This document shows positions 30,572 to 39,311 of a DNA stretch of 64,000 nucleotides, piece after piece (position 1 is the stretch's first letter; each line of letters opens with the position of its first letter). Position numbers and translations under genes: made by a program. The notes beneath the pieces were generated by a model. That model was given only the letters and a program-made list of their open reading frames with translations, was not told the origin of the DNA and ran no database searches. Source of the stretch: Nymphaea colorata (taxonomy: Eukaryota; Streptophyta; Magnoliopsida; Nymphaeales; Nymphaeaceae); contig NC_045149.1 in NCBI RefSeq assembly GCF_008831285.2, positions 3,897,500 to 3,961,499 on the forward strand, written 5' to 3'.

Positions 30572-33258
30572 CGGCCAAGGCACTGCCTTGGCTGTGCCGA
30601 GAGACCACGGGGTAGAATACCTAGGCCCCGGGTATTGCAGCTCACGGACCGGCGTGAAGCGCGCGGCCTGGACAGCCTCCTGCTGTCGGACGGGCATGGA
30701 CAGAATGCTGGCAGAGACAGCCGCCTGCTGTCGGCGTTGACTGGCAGTACGCTGCCGAAAACAATCGCCTGCTGTTGTGGGCGAGCCTGCGGACGAGTAG
30801 CCGAGACGGGCTTGCTGTCGGGGCGGACAGACAGGCAGAGTGCCGACGAAATTGCGCGACCACCTGTCGCCTAAGGCGCGGGCTGGATGCCGCGGTGCTG
30901 ACGGAATGAGGAGGCGACCGCCTGTCGCCTGAGTTGCGCCTGCGGGATGCGGCGCGGCCGAGGGGGGCGAAAGCCTTGCGGCAGTGCCTACCTACCTGGC
31001 GCTGGAAGTGGCTCGGCCACGGTTGTCGACAAAGAGTGCCGACGATGGCGCGGGTGGCCGAGGAGCTGGCCGACGACGGCTAGCGAGCGGCTAGCGTCTC
31101 CGGCTGTTCCTAGTCCCTAGCTAAGGTCGGGTTAGCTTGGACGGGCGGGGCTCTACAAGTAGGCTAGTTCAGTGAAGTGAGGTTAAGGGCACGGGTAGGT
31201 TAGAGGGAACAGGGCTTAGGTGCGGAAGAGGGTTAACCTAGCTACTAGGTGGGTTAAGCCGAAAGGTAGGAGAAGGAGCAAGGGGGGTTAAGGAAGGGTT
31301 CGGCCGTTGGGACTTAGTGATCTGGTTGGAGATGGAGAGAGGTCACAAGTGAGCTCGGCTGGGTCTGGTCAACGGGACACTCGAGGTAAGCTCGAGTCAA
31401 CTGGGTCAACCTAAGGTGGCTCGGGTTTGACCGAGTTCCTAATAGGCTAGGTCAGGTCGAGTTCAGTCAAATTGGGTCAAGACCTAGAAGAGGTTGACTA
31501 GGTTAGGTCCGGTCAAGGTCTAGCTGGGTTAGGACCAAGTGGGTTAGGTCGAGTAGGTGAGGACCTGGATACTTGCCACTTGGCAAGATGAACGGGTCAG
31601 CTAATGTGCGCTAAGGGAATGCCTATCAACAAGGGAAAGGTGAAGTGCTTTCCTAAAGAGAGGGGAGTGAACCTGGACACGAACGGGGCAAAGGGGAAAG
31701 ATAGCTACACGATGTAGCTTAGTGGGCTTCGAAGAGGGGGAGATGGCGACACGTGGACAGATCAAGGGTGGAGACTAGCTGCGGTTGGGCGAGGTGGGGA
31801 GGTGGCCAAGAGAGGAACGAGTCCTAAGGTGCTTTTCCTAAAGTTTAGGAAGAGGGGCGCGAGTTGGGGAAGTGGTGCGCCAAGAGGGGAAAAGCCAAGG
31901 GTGAGGTGGCAAGACGCGAGGACTTAGTGAAAAGGTACTCGACGAGGTGGAGGAGGGAGCTGGGTCGTGGTCCTCTAGATGTTGACACGTGGCTAGATGG
32001 GTGGCCAAGGATTAATGCGACTAAGTAAAATACTTAGGCAAAAAAGCTAGAGGGACGAGTTGGCGAGGTGGATCCTATGAACTAGGGGGCACTTTCCTAA
32101 ACTTACTCAATCGTGGGGACACTTAGAAAATAACTGGCTTCAGCTTTGGGATGATGGCTCGGATGACAGACACGTGGCAGAAGCAAGGGACAGGATTGGA
32201 CTCACCTGGTTCAGCCGAGGTCGCGTAGGTTCGCACCTGATGAAACCGATGGCGCGGTTTGAGTGACGCCGACGATCTAGACCACGATGCCCTCCTCGTC
32301 CTCACTAGAACTTTCACCAGGATAGGGGCAATGACGTCCCTCACGCTTCAGGTCACTAGTCTGCCGGAGATTGCAAGCCCGATCGGAGTAGCAGCAGAAT
32401 TCCGGCAAGGAGCCGAGACTTCTATTCCACCGTCGGATGAGACTTGGAATCGGCCAATGTAATGCTTAAAGAATAGCGATTCCAGCTATAATGCAAACGA
32501 AGATTTTCCACGGCTAGATTTCACAGGCCAGCAGATTCGGCTCTGCTGCACCCAGGAACAGAATTGGAGAAACAGGCCGAGAGATCGAACTCCGATTCGT
32601 TGCCGTTCTCCAACTCACACAACACGAACTTTGGCGAGGTTAAGCCGCCGATGACCAGACTTCTCCAAAGCAAATAGAATACCGTCTAGAGAGTCTTCAC
32701 CGAAGATTCTCTAACTCTACTCTCGGGTAGGCCGAGAGACGAGCCTGGACTTGGGAGTGCTCTCCCCTAGATCGAAACTCTAATAACTTGGAGAAATCGT
32801 TGAAATCAGTCTACTAACCTTTCCGTCTATATTGAATCCAGAAATGGATTCAATCTACCCTGCTGCTGCGTCGGCCTCTCAACCTCACCGTGACCGTGAA
32901 GAAGGTGCAGAAACGCTGCTGTTAGCGGTTCGGATGGGGATGATGTCGTGGACAAGGGAGGGACCTTCGCTGGTGAGGAAGAAGATCCGCCGCAAGCCTT
33001 CCAACTCGAGCGCTGGCTGGTTCACCGCCGGTACTCCGAGTTCTTCAATGGAGGAAGAAACGCCACGGTAGAAGGGGGCGCGAGGGGATGAGAGGGCACA
33101 AGCTTGCACTCACGAGCAAGGGCTGTGCTTTGATTTCAGTTTCAGAGTTCCTCGAGAATGAGGAGGGAGAGCCAAACCTCGCACGGAGGAGAGAGAGCGC
33201 CTTGCGCAAAATGCCTTAATTTCCTTAATCTTTGATACCAAATACATTGATCCAAATA

Positions 33259-33266
33259 AATTTATA
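33259..33266 (-). promoter_or_regulatory. Element B 3' LTR TATA box
   Basis: AATTTATA on the plus strand is TATAAATT on the minus strand, embedded in AGTATAAATTTATT. It is identical in the 5' LTR (42510-42517). Confidence 0.65.
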
Positions 33267-33463
33267 CTAATCCTATTTGACCGAGTCTACAATCCAGATC
33301 TCACTCTCTACCCAAGACCCAAATCCAAAACGCCAAGCACAACCAGCTAGGCTAGGTTCCTACCTCGAATCCTAATATTAACAAGCCTAAGACTAACTTT
33401 ATTTACTCGTTATTCATAAAGCAAAACGGGCCTAGTGCCCACGCGCAAAGGAAAGGTTCGAGC

Positions 33464-33516
33464 CCCTGGATCTTTTGAACCCAGGGTGGGGACCTTGTGA
33501 GGGGACCCGCCCTCAC
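33464..33516 (-). other. U3 double hairpin of element B, 3' LTR
   Basis: Stem 1 is CCCTGG/CCAGGG (33464-33469 with 33481-33486). Stem 2 is GTGAGGG/CCCTCAC (33497-33503 with 33510-33516, loop GACCCG). Both stems recur in the 5' LTR (42715-42737 and 42748-42767). C has stem 2 identical and stem 1 replaced by a different, longer pairing. Confidence 0.7.
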
Positions 33517-33590
33517 TTCGGTTTGTTTGACTCAAGAGCTCGGTCAGGTTTGACCGAGCCGTTTACCTAAGACTTGGATCTTAGGACGTC

Positions 33591-33882
33591 TCAAGGGTCG
33601 CGTGAAGTGGACTCGTTTGGTTGGGACGCTTCTAGCTTGACGAGCCCTAAACTGGAGTCTAAGTCACCCTGAGACTGAACCTGCTTGAGCACCGTTGACG
33701 ACCTAGTTGCTCCTCCCTCTCCTCCCGCTGCAACTATCTCTGGTGCTTCTTGACTCTTCCTGGGACTGGCCTTAATACATTGAAGAGAACGAGCTCCAAT
33801 ATCAGAAGCCTTGCGCTTCCTTCTGCTGGATTCGGCGGGCTCGGTCTCAACTGGGTCTGGACCGCTGGGTAGGTCCGTAACA
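33591..33882 (-). other. LTR-encoded pol tail frame of element B
   Basis: The LTR opens with VTDLPSGPDP in the frame used by C and E for the end of pol. It stays open for 292 nt with a basic RRKRKAS stretch and SQEAPEIVAAGG, ending at TGA 33591-33593. In B a one-base loss in the PPT puts pol in another frame, so this tail is no longer attached. The same frame is open in the 5' LTR (42842-43133). Confidence 0.65.
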
Positions 33883-36800
33883 GATTCCCCTCCCTACCTT
33901 GCGCTTGTCCTCGAGCGCTTGAAGAGGGGAAGCGATGAACAATCGACCCAAATTCTTCCCAGGAAGTACCCCTGTCGGGTCCTTCCCATTCCACAAGTAC
34001 CTCGTGCCTCATCCTCCCTTGTCGTTGGACATACCTATGCTTGAGAATGCGATAGGGAGTAGGCAAGTTATCCGGGACCTGCTCTATCAGTGTTGGTACA
34101 TCCCCTTGATGAGGCTTCAGCCTCGTAACATGAAATACAGGGTGCACCAATGCTGTTCTGGGGAGGCCAAGTCTGTAGGCGGCCTTCCCAACCTTTTGAA
34201 CCACTGGATAAGGTCCATAATAACGAGGCAGCAGTTTGGAATACGGCTGACCCATCAAGGATTTCTGCTTAAGAGGCAGTCTCTTAAGCCACACGTAGTC
34301 ACCCACCTCAAATTCCCGGTCCTTCCTGCCTTTGTCGTATACCTGCTTCATGCGGTTTTGCGCTTTCACAATGTTCTGTTTTAGGGATTCTAATACTTCT
34401 TCCCTTGTGCGCAATTCGCAGTCAACACTGTCGTCTTCTGCAGTTCCTCCTTCGTAGCGTGGAATCGACGGAGGGGGAAAGCCATATACGCCCTCGTAAG
34501 GGGTCATGCCTGTCGACGAGTGCAGACTTGTATTATACGACCATTCCGCCCAAGGTAGATATTTCACCCAAGTGGCTGGTCGTTCACCCGCAAAGCAACG
34601 TAAGTAGGTCTCCAAGGACCGGTTCACTATCTCACTCTGCCCATCTGTTTGAGGGTGGTGGGCGGTACTGAAATTTAGTTTCGTCCCCATGTTCTTCATG
34701 TATTCTTGCCAGAATGCACTTAGAAAAATTGAGTCCCGGTCGCAGACGACGGACTGTGGCATTCCATGCAACTTTCCTATATACTCATGGTAGACGTTGG
34801 CCACGAGGGGCCCTTGATACAACCGTGGTAAAGGTGCGAAGTGGCTATATTTCGTGAGCCGATCGACCACTACCAATACTGCCTCTTTTCCTTCTGATCG
34901 AGGCATGGCATCGATGAAATCCATCGTGACGTCGGTCCACGGTTTTGTAGGTACCGGGAGAGGATTCAAATGGCCTGGAGGCTTGATTGCCTCATACTTC
35001 TCTCGCTGGCACACTACACACTTCTTTACATAGGCCTGTACTTCAGCCTTCATACCTTTCCACCAAAACTGAGCTTTGATGCGGCTTAGGGTCTTGGCGA
35101 CCCCTTCATGACCTGCGGCTGGAGTGTCATGAAAATGATGCAGGAATTCCTGCTTAAGCTCAGAGATAGGAGGGACTACTGCCTTGTCCTTCCTATACAA
35201 AATGTTTCCCTTGATTGAGTAGAAGGGAATGGAACCCGGGTTTTGCTGGATCGAAGCTTTGATTAGCCTCAGCGATTCATCGCTCTGTTGATCACGTGCT
35301 AACCGATCCCAAATATCCGTTTCCACTACTGACAGTGTCATCAGTTGTTCAGCCAAGCGGGAAAGTGAATCAGCCGCTTTGTTTTCAGGACCCTTTTTAT
35401 ACTCAATTTCGAAGTCATACCCCAATAGCTTTGCTAGCCATCTCTGTTGGGTAGGGGTTGACACGCGTTGTTTGAGCATGTACTTTAAGCTATTTTGGTC
35501 GGTCCTGACCGTAAATTTGCGTCCAATCAGATATGGACGCCATTTCTCCACTGCCATAACAATAGCGAGTAGCTCTTTCTCATATGTAGAAAGAGGTTCG
35601 GCCCTGCTGGTTAAGGCCTTTGACATGTAGGCAATGGGGTGGTTATCTTGCCCAAGTACCGCTCCTACTCCGACTTCACAAGCGTCTGTTTCGATGGTGA
35701 ATGTCTTTGTAAAGTCGGGTAGAGTTAGTACCGGGGCTGACATTAGAGCTGCCTTTAGCTTCTCAAAGGCGTCTCTTGACTTCTCAGTCCACGAGAAGGA
35801 TCCCTTTTTCAGCATCTGGGTAAGGGGTTGCGCAATGATTCCATACCCCTGGATAAATCGTCTGTAATACCCAGTCAATCCTAGGAAACCTCGCAGACTC
35901 TTGAGGTCCTTGGGCAGTGGCCATTTCTCCATGGCTTGCAACTTTTCGGGGTCTGCCCGAACCCCATCTCGAGACACAATGTGTCCGAGGTATCCGATTG
36001 AAGATTGTCCAAAACTGCATTTGGACATCTTCGCGAAGAGATGATGCTCCTTCAAGATGTCTAGCGTAATCTCCAGATGGCGTTGATGTTGCTCTTCATC
36101 TTTGCTATAAATGAGAATATCATCGAAAAATACGAGGATGAAATCTCTGAGGTGTGCTCTGAACACATCATTCATGCACCGTTGGAATGTAGCTGGTGCA
36201 TTGGTTAATCCAAAAGGCATTACCAAAAATTCATAATGCCCGTCGTGTGTCCTGAACGCGGTTTTCAATACATCTTCGTCAAACATTCGAATTTGATGAT
36301 ATCCAGCTCTGAGATCTATCTTTGAGAAAATAGTAGCGCCGGCTAACTCATCTAGTAGCTCGTCAATGACGGGTATGGGGTGCCGATCCTTAACGGTCAC
36401 CTCGTTTAACGCCCTGTAATCTATACAGAACCGCCAAGTGTTGTCTTTTTTCTTCACTAATAGGACGGGTGAAGAAAAAGGGCTGCAACTCGGTCGGATG
36501 ATGCCGCTTTCGAGCATCTCTTTGACTAGGCGTTCGATTTCCGCCTTCTGGCTGTGCCCATACCGGTATGGCCTGACGTTGACAGGCTCTGCACCTTGTG
36601 CAAGGACGATTCGATGATCGTAAGCCCTTTTTGGTGGTAAGCCTTTGGGCTCATCAAAAATCTCTGGAAATCGGTCCAAGACCGCTTGAATCATAGGTGG
36701 AATTGGTTCTTCCACCTTCTCTTCGGAGAAAGGTACATCCGTTGCCAATGTAAGAACCCAACACGCTGGTTGGTCATGTTGGATGGACCTTAGTGCTGTT

Positions 36801-38776
36801 TTGGGACGCGTGGAGCTGGCGAGTCCCTGAATCGTTATCGATTCCTCTTCTCCTTCGGGGATGAAAGTCATAGCGAAGTTCTTTACATCCCAATGAATAT
36901 CTTTCCATGTTAGAAACCATGGCATGCCCAAAATTAAGTCGACTCCTTCAAGGGGAATGACGAGGCAGTCAACTTTGAAAGTTTTCTTTTTAACGGACAC
37001 GTCAAGGCCTTTTCCTTCGTGAATGCACTTGAGCCGTAGTCCCCCTCCCACGATGATAGTTTGTGGGTTGCTCTCGGTGAGAGTGATTCTACACCTTTCA
37101 GCGGCTTCCTCAGTAAGGAAGTTGTTGGTGGCTCCGCTGTCGAGCAATATTAAGACCTTTTGGCCATTGATACGGCCAAAAACACGCATGGCGTTTGCCT
37201 TATGGGGGTCTTGAATCGAATGAAGAGATTCAACCTCTTCTGATTTCTCTTCTTTGGTCGGTGTCTCTTCTTGATGCGTTTCTTTAGGCTCAATTTTCTT
37301 GCCTTTTCTTCTAACTAGGATTTCCTCATCAGACGAGGAGCTTGAATCTGAACTGGAGGAGGAATCGCTTTCAGAGCTAGAGCTGGTCTCTGGCTCATCA
37401 ATCACCACTATATTAAAAAGCGCTTTGCACTGGTGATTTTTGTCCCACTTGCCCTCACATCTGAAACACAGGCCTTTCTTCCTGTATTCTTCGATTTGTT
37501 TGGGGGACAAGTAACGAGTAGGGAGTTCACGGCCGGGACGTGGGTTTGGCCTAAACTCGTTCCCTCTGTTGTAGGGAACTAATTCCCTTCCTTTGTTCTC
37601 TCTGAACTTGGTTCGAGAAGCAGAGGAGAAGGAAGGTTTCTTCCTCTGTTTATCAGCCCTGCGAGCCTTTTTCTCTCGCTTTTCCTCTTTTCTCTCTTCA
37701 ATCCGCTCTTCATATAGTCGGGCCATAGCGAAGCATTCTTCGAGATGATCGAAACGATGTATCTTCATCTCGCGTTTGATATCGCTTCTAAGGCCTCCTT
37801 TGAATGCTCCAATTAGAGCCTTCTCGGGCCACTGTACCATGCTAGCTAGTCTTTCGAACTGCTTTTGATAAGTGGGCACATTCGAAGTTTGGACTAGATT
37901 TTTGAGGTTCTCGTCATAATCGATGAACGTGGACTCTCCAAAGTGAAGCTGTAGGCTAGCCTTGTACTTTTCCCAAGTGGGATCGACTGTCTTGTGCTCA
38001 AACCATAGATAGTGGGTCGTCGCTTCGCCAGTCATGTTGGCTGTAGCGATTTCTATCCACTCTTCTTGTGGAATACGATGGCACATGAAGAAACGTTCAG
38101 CCATGAATAACCACTCTCTGAGGTGCTCTCCGTTGAATTTTGGAAAGTCGTACTTGACAGATGGTGTACGTCTTTCTTCTAGACGAGGTGGTTCTCTTCG
38201 AGTTCTCCTTGGGCGAAGGGGTGATTCATCTTCACCATCAGATAATTCGTACATTGGGTTTTGAAGAGTTTGGCCTATCCGTGGGCCACGAGGAGTCCTG
38301 TAGTATTCGCTATAGGGCTCTTGTTGGTACCTGTCTTGTGGGGGACGCATGAGCCTACCCCCTTCTGTGCTTGTCCCAACGTGAGATATATTGTTGGGAT
38401 TGATCTCAATGTCGGTCTGATAGCCAGGTACTGCTAACAAACCTTTCCCTTTCTGTGCATTCGGACCCTGAGTGGTCCTTTCCGCGACAATGGCTTGCGT
38501 TTGGGTGGTAGACATTTGACGGAACATGGCCCGTATCTCATCCATTTCCTTTTGTCTGTCTGCATTTTGACGGTCCATTTCTTTCTTTCTCAAGTTCTCT
38601 ACCTTAGCCATGTCGGTACGCATCCGTAATAATTCTTTTTCTATGCTTAGGATGCGTCCTAAAGCATAGTCGGGCACTTGGCCTCTCTGTGATGGTTGAG
38701 CCTCTTCGGGAGTGTCATGAGGATTCTCCTCAAGCACGGGCTCATCTGAGTTAACATTCTTTTTTGATTTTCCCAT
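33734..38776 (-). CDS. Element B Gag-Pol polyprotein (chromovirus)
   Basis: This is an uninterrupted 1680-codon frame. The ATG at 38776 (MGKSKK) is chosen because C starts identically and the upstream in-frame extension lacks an ATG. In order: a coiled-coil-like N terminus; Gag core about 207-372; a CCHC-like knuckle CFRC...HQC at 437-450; acidic Ser-rich linker; protease DSGATNN at 546; RT about 755-925 with FFDD at 883-886; RNase H about 1025-1140 (TDAC, YEKEL, RTDQ); integrase with HHCC (H1216, H1223, C1253, C1256) and D1286, D1346, E1382; a chromodomain-like end 1575-1617 (VEWEGPDRGTSWEE). It should build the virus-like particle and copy and integrate the element. The last 49 codons lie in the LTR and are out of frame with the conserved tail. 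RT wording resembles the Reina group. All catalytic residues I can read are present. Confidence 0.95.
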   Translation of the reverse strand: MGKSKKNVNSDEPVLEENPHDTPEEAQPSQRGQVPDYALGRILSIEKELLRMRTDMAKVENLRKKEMDRQNADRQKEMDEIRAMFRQMSTTQTQAIVAERTTQGPNAQKGKGLLAVPGYQTDIEINPNNISHVGTSTEGGRLMRPPQDRYQQEPYSEYYRTPRGPRIGQTLQNPMYELSDGEDESPLRPRRTRREPPRLEERRTPSVKYDFPKFNGEHLREWLFMAERFFMCHRIPQEEWIEIATANMTGEATTHYLWFEHKTVDPTWEKYKASLQLHFGESTFIDYDENLKNLVQTSNVPTYQKQFERLASMVQWPEKALIGAFKGGLRSDIKREMKIHRFDHLEECFAMARLYEERIEERKEEKREKKARRADKQRKKPSFSSASRTKFRENKGRELVPYNRGNEFRPNPRPGRELPTRYLSPKQIEEYRKKGLCFRCEGKWDKNHQCKALFNIVVIDEPETSSSSESDSSSSSDSSSSSDEEILVRRKGKKIEPKETHQEETPTKEEKSEEVESLHSIQDPHKANAMRVFGRINGQKVLILLDSGATNNFLTEEAAERCRITLTESNPQTIIVGGGLRLKCIHEGKGLDVSVKKKTFKVDCLVIPLEGVDLILGMPWFLTWKDIHWDVKNFAMTFIPEGEEESITIQGLASSTRPKTALRSIQHDQPACWVLTLATDVPFSEEKVEEPIPPMIQAVLDRFPEIFDEPKGLPPKRAYDHRIVLAQGAEPVNVRPYRYGHSQKAEIERLVKEMLESGIIRPSCSPFSSPVLLVKKKDNTWRFCIDYRALNEVTVKDRHPIPVIDELLDELAGATIFSKIDLRAGYHQIRMFDEDVLKTAFRTHDGHYEFLVMPFGLTNAPATFQRCMNDVFRAHLRDFILVFFDDILIYSKDEEQHQRHLEITLDILKEHHLFAKMSKCSFGQSSIGYLGHIVSRDGVRADPEKLQAMEKWPLPKDLKSLRGFLGLTGYYRRFIQGYGIIAQPLTQMLKKGSFSWTEKSRDAFEKLKAALMSAPVLTLPDFTKTFTIETDACEVGVGAVLGQDNHPIAYMSKALTSRAEPLSTYEKELLAIVMAVEKWRPYLIGRKFTVRTDQNSLKYMLKQRVSTPTQQRWLAKLLGYDFEIEYKKGPENKAADSLSRLAEQLMTLSVVETDIWDRLARDQQSDESLRLIKASIQQNPGSIPFYSIKGNILYRKDKAVVPPISELKQEFLHHFHDTPAAGHEGVAKTLSRIKAQFWWKGMKAEVQAYVKKCVVCQREKYEAIKPPGHLNPLPVPTKPWTDVTMDFIDAMPRSEGKEAVLVVVDRLTKYSHFAPLPRLYQGPLVANVYHEYIGKLHGMPQSVVCDRDSIFLSAFWQEYMKNMGTKLNFSTAHHPQTDGQSEIVNRSLETYLRCFAGERPATWVKYLPWAEWSYNTSLHSSTGMTPYEGVYGFPPPSIPRYEGGTAEDDSVDCELRTREEVLESLKQNIVKAQNRMKQVYDKGRKDREFEVGDYVWLKRLPLKQKSLMGQPYSKLLPRYYGPYPVVQKVGKAAYRLGLPRTALVHPVFHVTRLKPHQGDVPTLIEQVPDNLPTPYRILKHRYVQRQGRMRHEVLVEWEGPDRGTSWEEFGSIVHRFPSSSARGQAQGREGNLLRTYPAVQTQLRPSPPNPAEGSARLLILELVLFNVLRPVPGRVKKHQR
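33883..33898 (-). promoter_or_regulatory. Element B polypurine tract
   Basis: On the minus strand GGTAGGGAGGGGAATC directly precedes the LTR start. C has one more G here (GGTAGGGAGGGGGAATC). The tract is also coding: the gag-pol frame runs through it. Confidence 0.85.
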
Positions 38777-39311
38777 TTTAACTCGCGAAATCAAAAGCTA
38801 ACCTAACTGAATTCCAAATTTTGACACAACTGCCACTCTTAACACTAATCCTAGACTGCTGACTCTGTCACGCTGCCGCTGCTACTGCTTGAGCTGCCGC
38901 GCGTGAGTCCTAAGGCAAGGGAGACGGGTTGACCCGCCTAAAGCCGCGCTACGCCTTAGCGCCTAGGCAATCTCACCTCGCTCTCAGCCGGGCTTCAAAA
39001 AGCCTAAATCGTCACACCCACCTGGTGTCTCGACGACGAACCTTGAGCTTAGCTGCCCTCGGGTGTACGTTGCGTACAGCCCTACACTTGCTAAAATCGA
39101 GCAAGCGAAGCCTAGAACTTACGCAATATAATGCCGGAAGTCGTGGTGCCTACACTAGCGACGACTCTGAAACACCGAAATACCCAGACAAGAAGACTCG
39201 AAACTGATACCTCTGAAATTCTGCCGTCTGAAGTACCTTCTGAAGCTGAATTCTTCGTAGGTCGGGTGCTCAAACTGACAGTTCTAGTCTCAAGTTGGCT
39301 CTGATAACAAT
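38777..39311 (-). promoter_or_regulatory. Element B leader with primer-binding site
   Basis: This 535-bp non-coding leader sits between LTR and gag. The PBS at 39297-39311 reads ATTGTTATCAGAGCC on the minus strand, one base off the usual TTGGTATCAGAGC core. A hairpin at 39061-39082 (TGTACG/CGTACA inside GGG/CCC) has counterparts in C and E. Dimerisation or packaging roles are possible but only inferred. Confidence 0.75.

Larger units (their letters stand above)
30062..33882 (-). mobile_element. Element B: 3' LTR
   Basis: On the minus strand it reads from TGTTACGGACC (33882) to CCTAACA (30062). The TATA box TATAAATT lies at 33259-33266, leaving about 620 nt of U3 and about 3.2 kb of transcribed R/U5. 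U3 hairpins lie at 33464-33486 and 33497-33516. The first 292 nt (33591-33882) form an open frame that continues the pol tail. Confidence 0.95.

Noticed and set aside
30635-30874. GC-rich open frames present twice (30635-30874 and 39885-40124), with minus-strand partners
   Set aside because: They are duplicated only because they lie in the two LTRs of B. They have low-complexity GC-rich composition and no motif.
32885-33109. 74-codon minus frame conserved in both B LTRs, a possible upstream ORF
   Set aside because: C has a stop in the corresponding place, so conservation reflects recent LTR identity and gives no support for coding.
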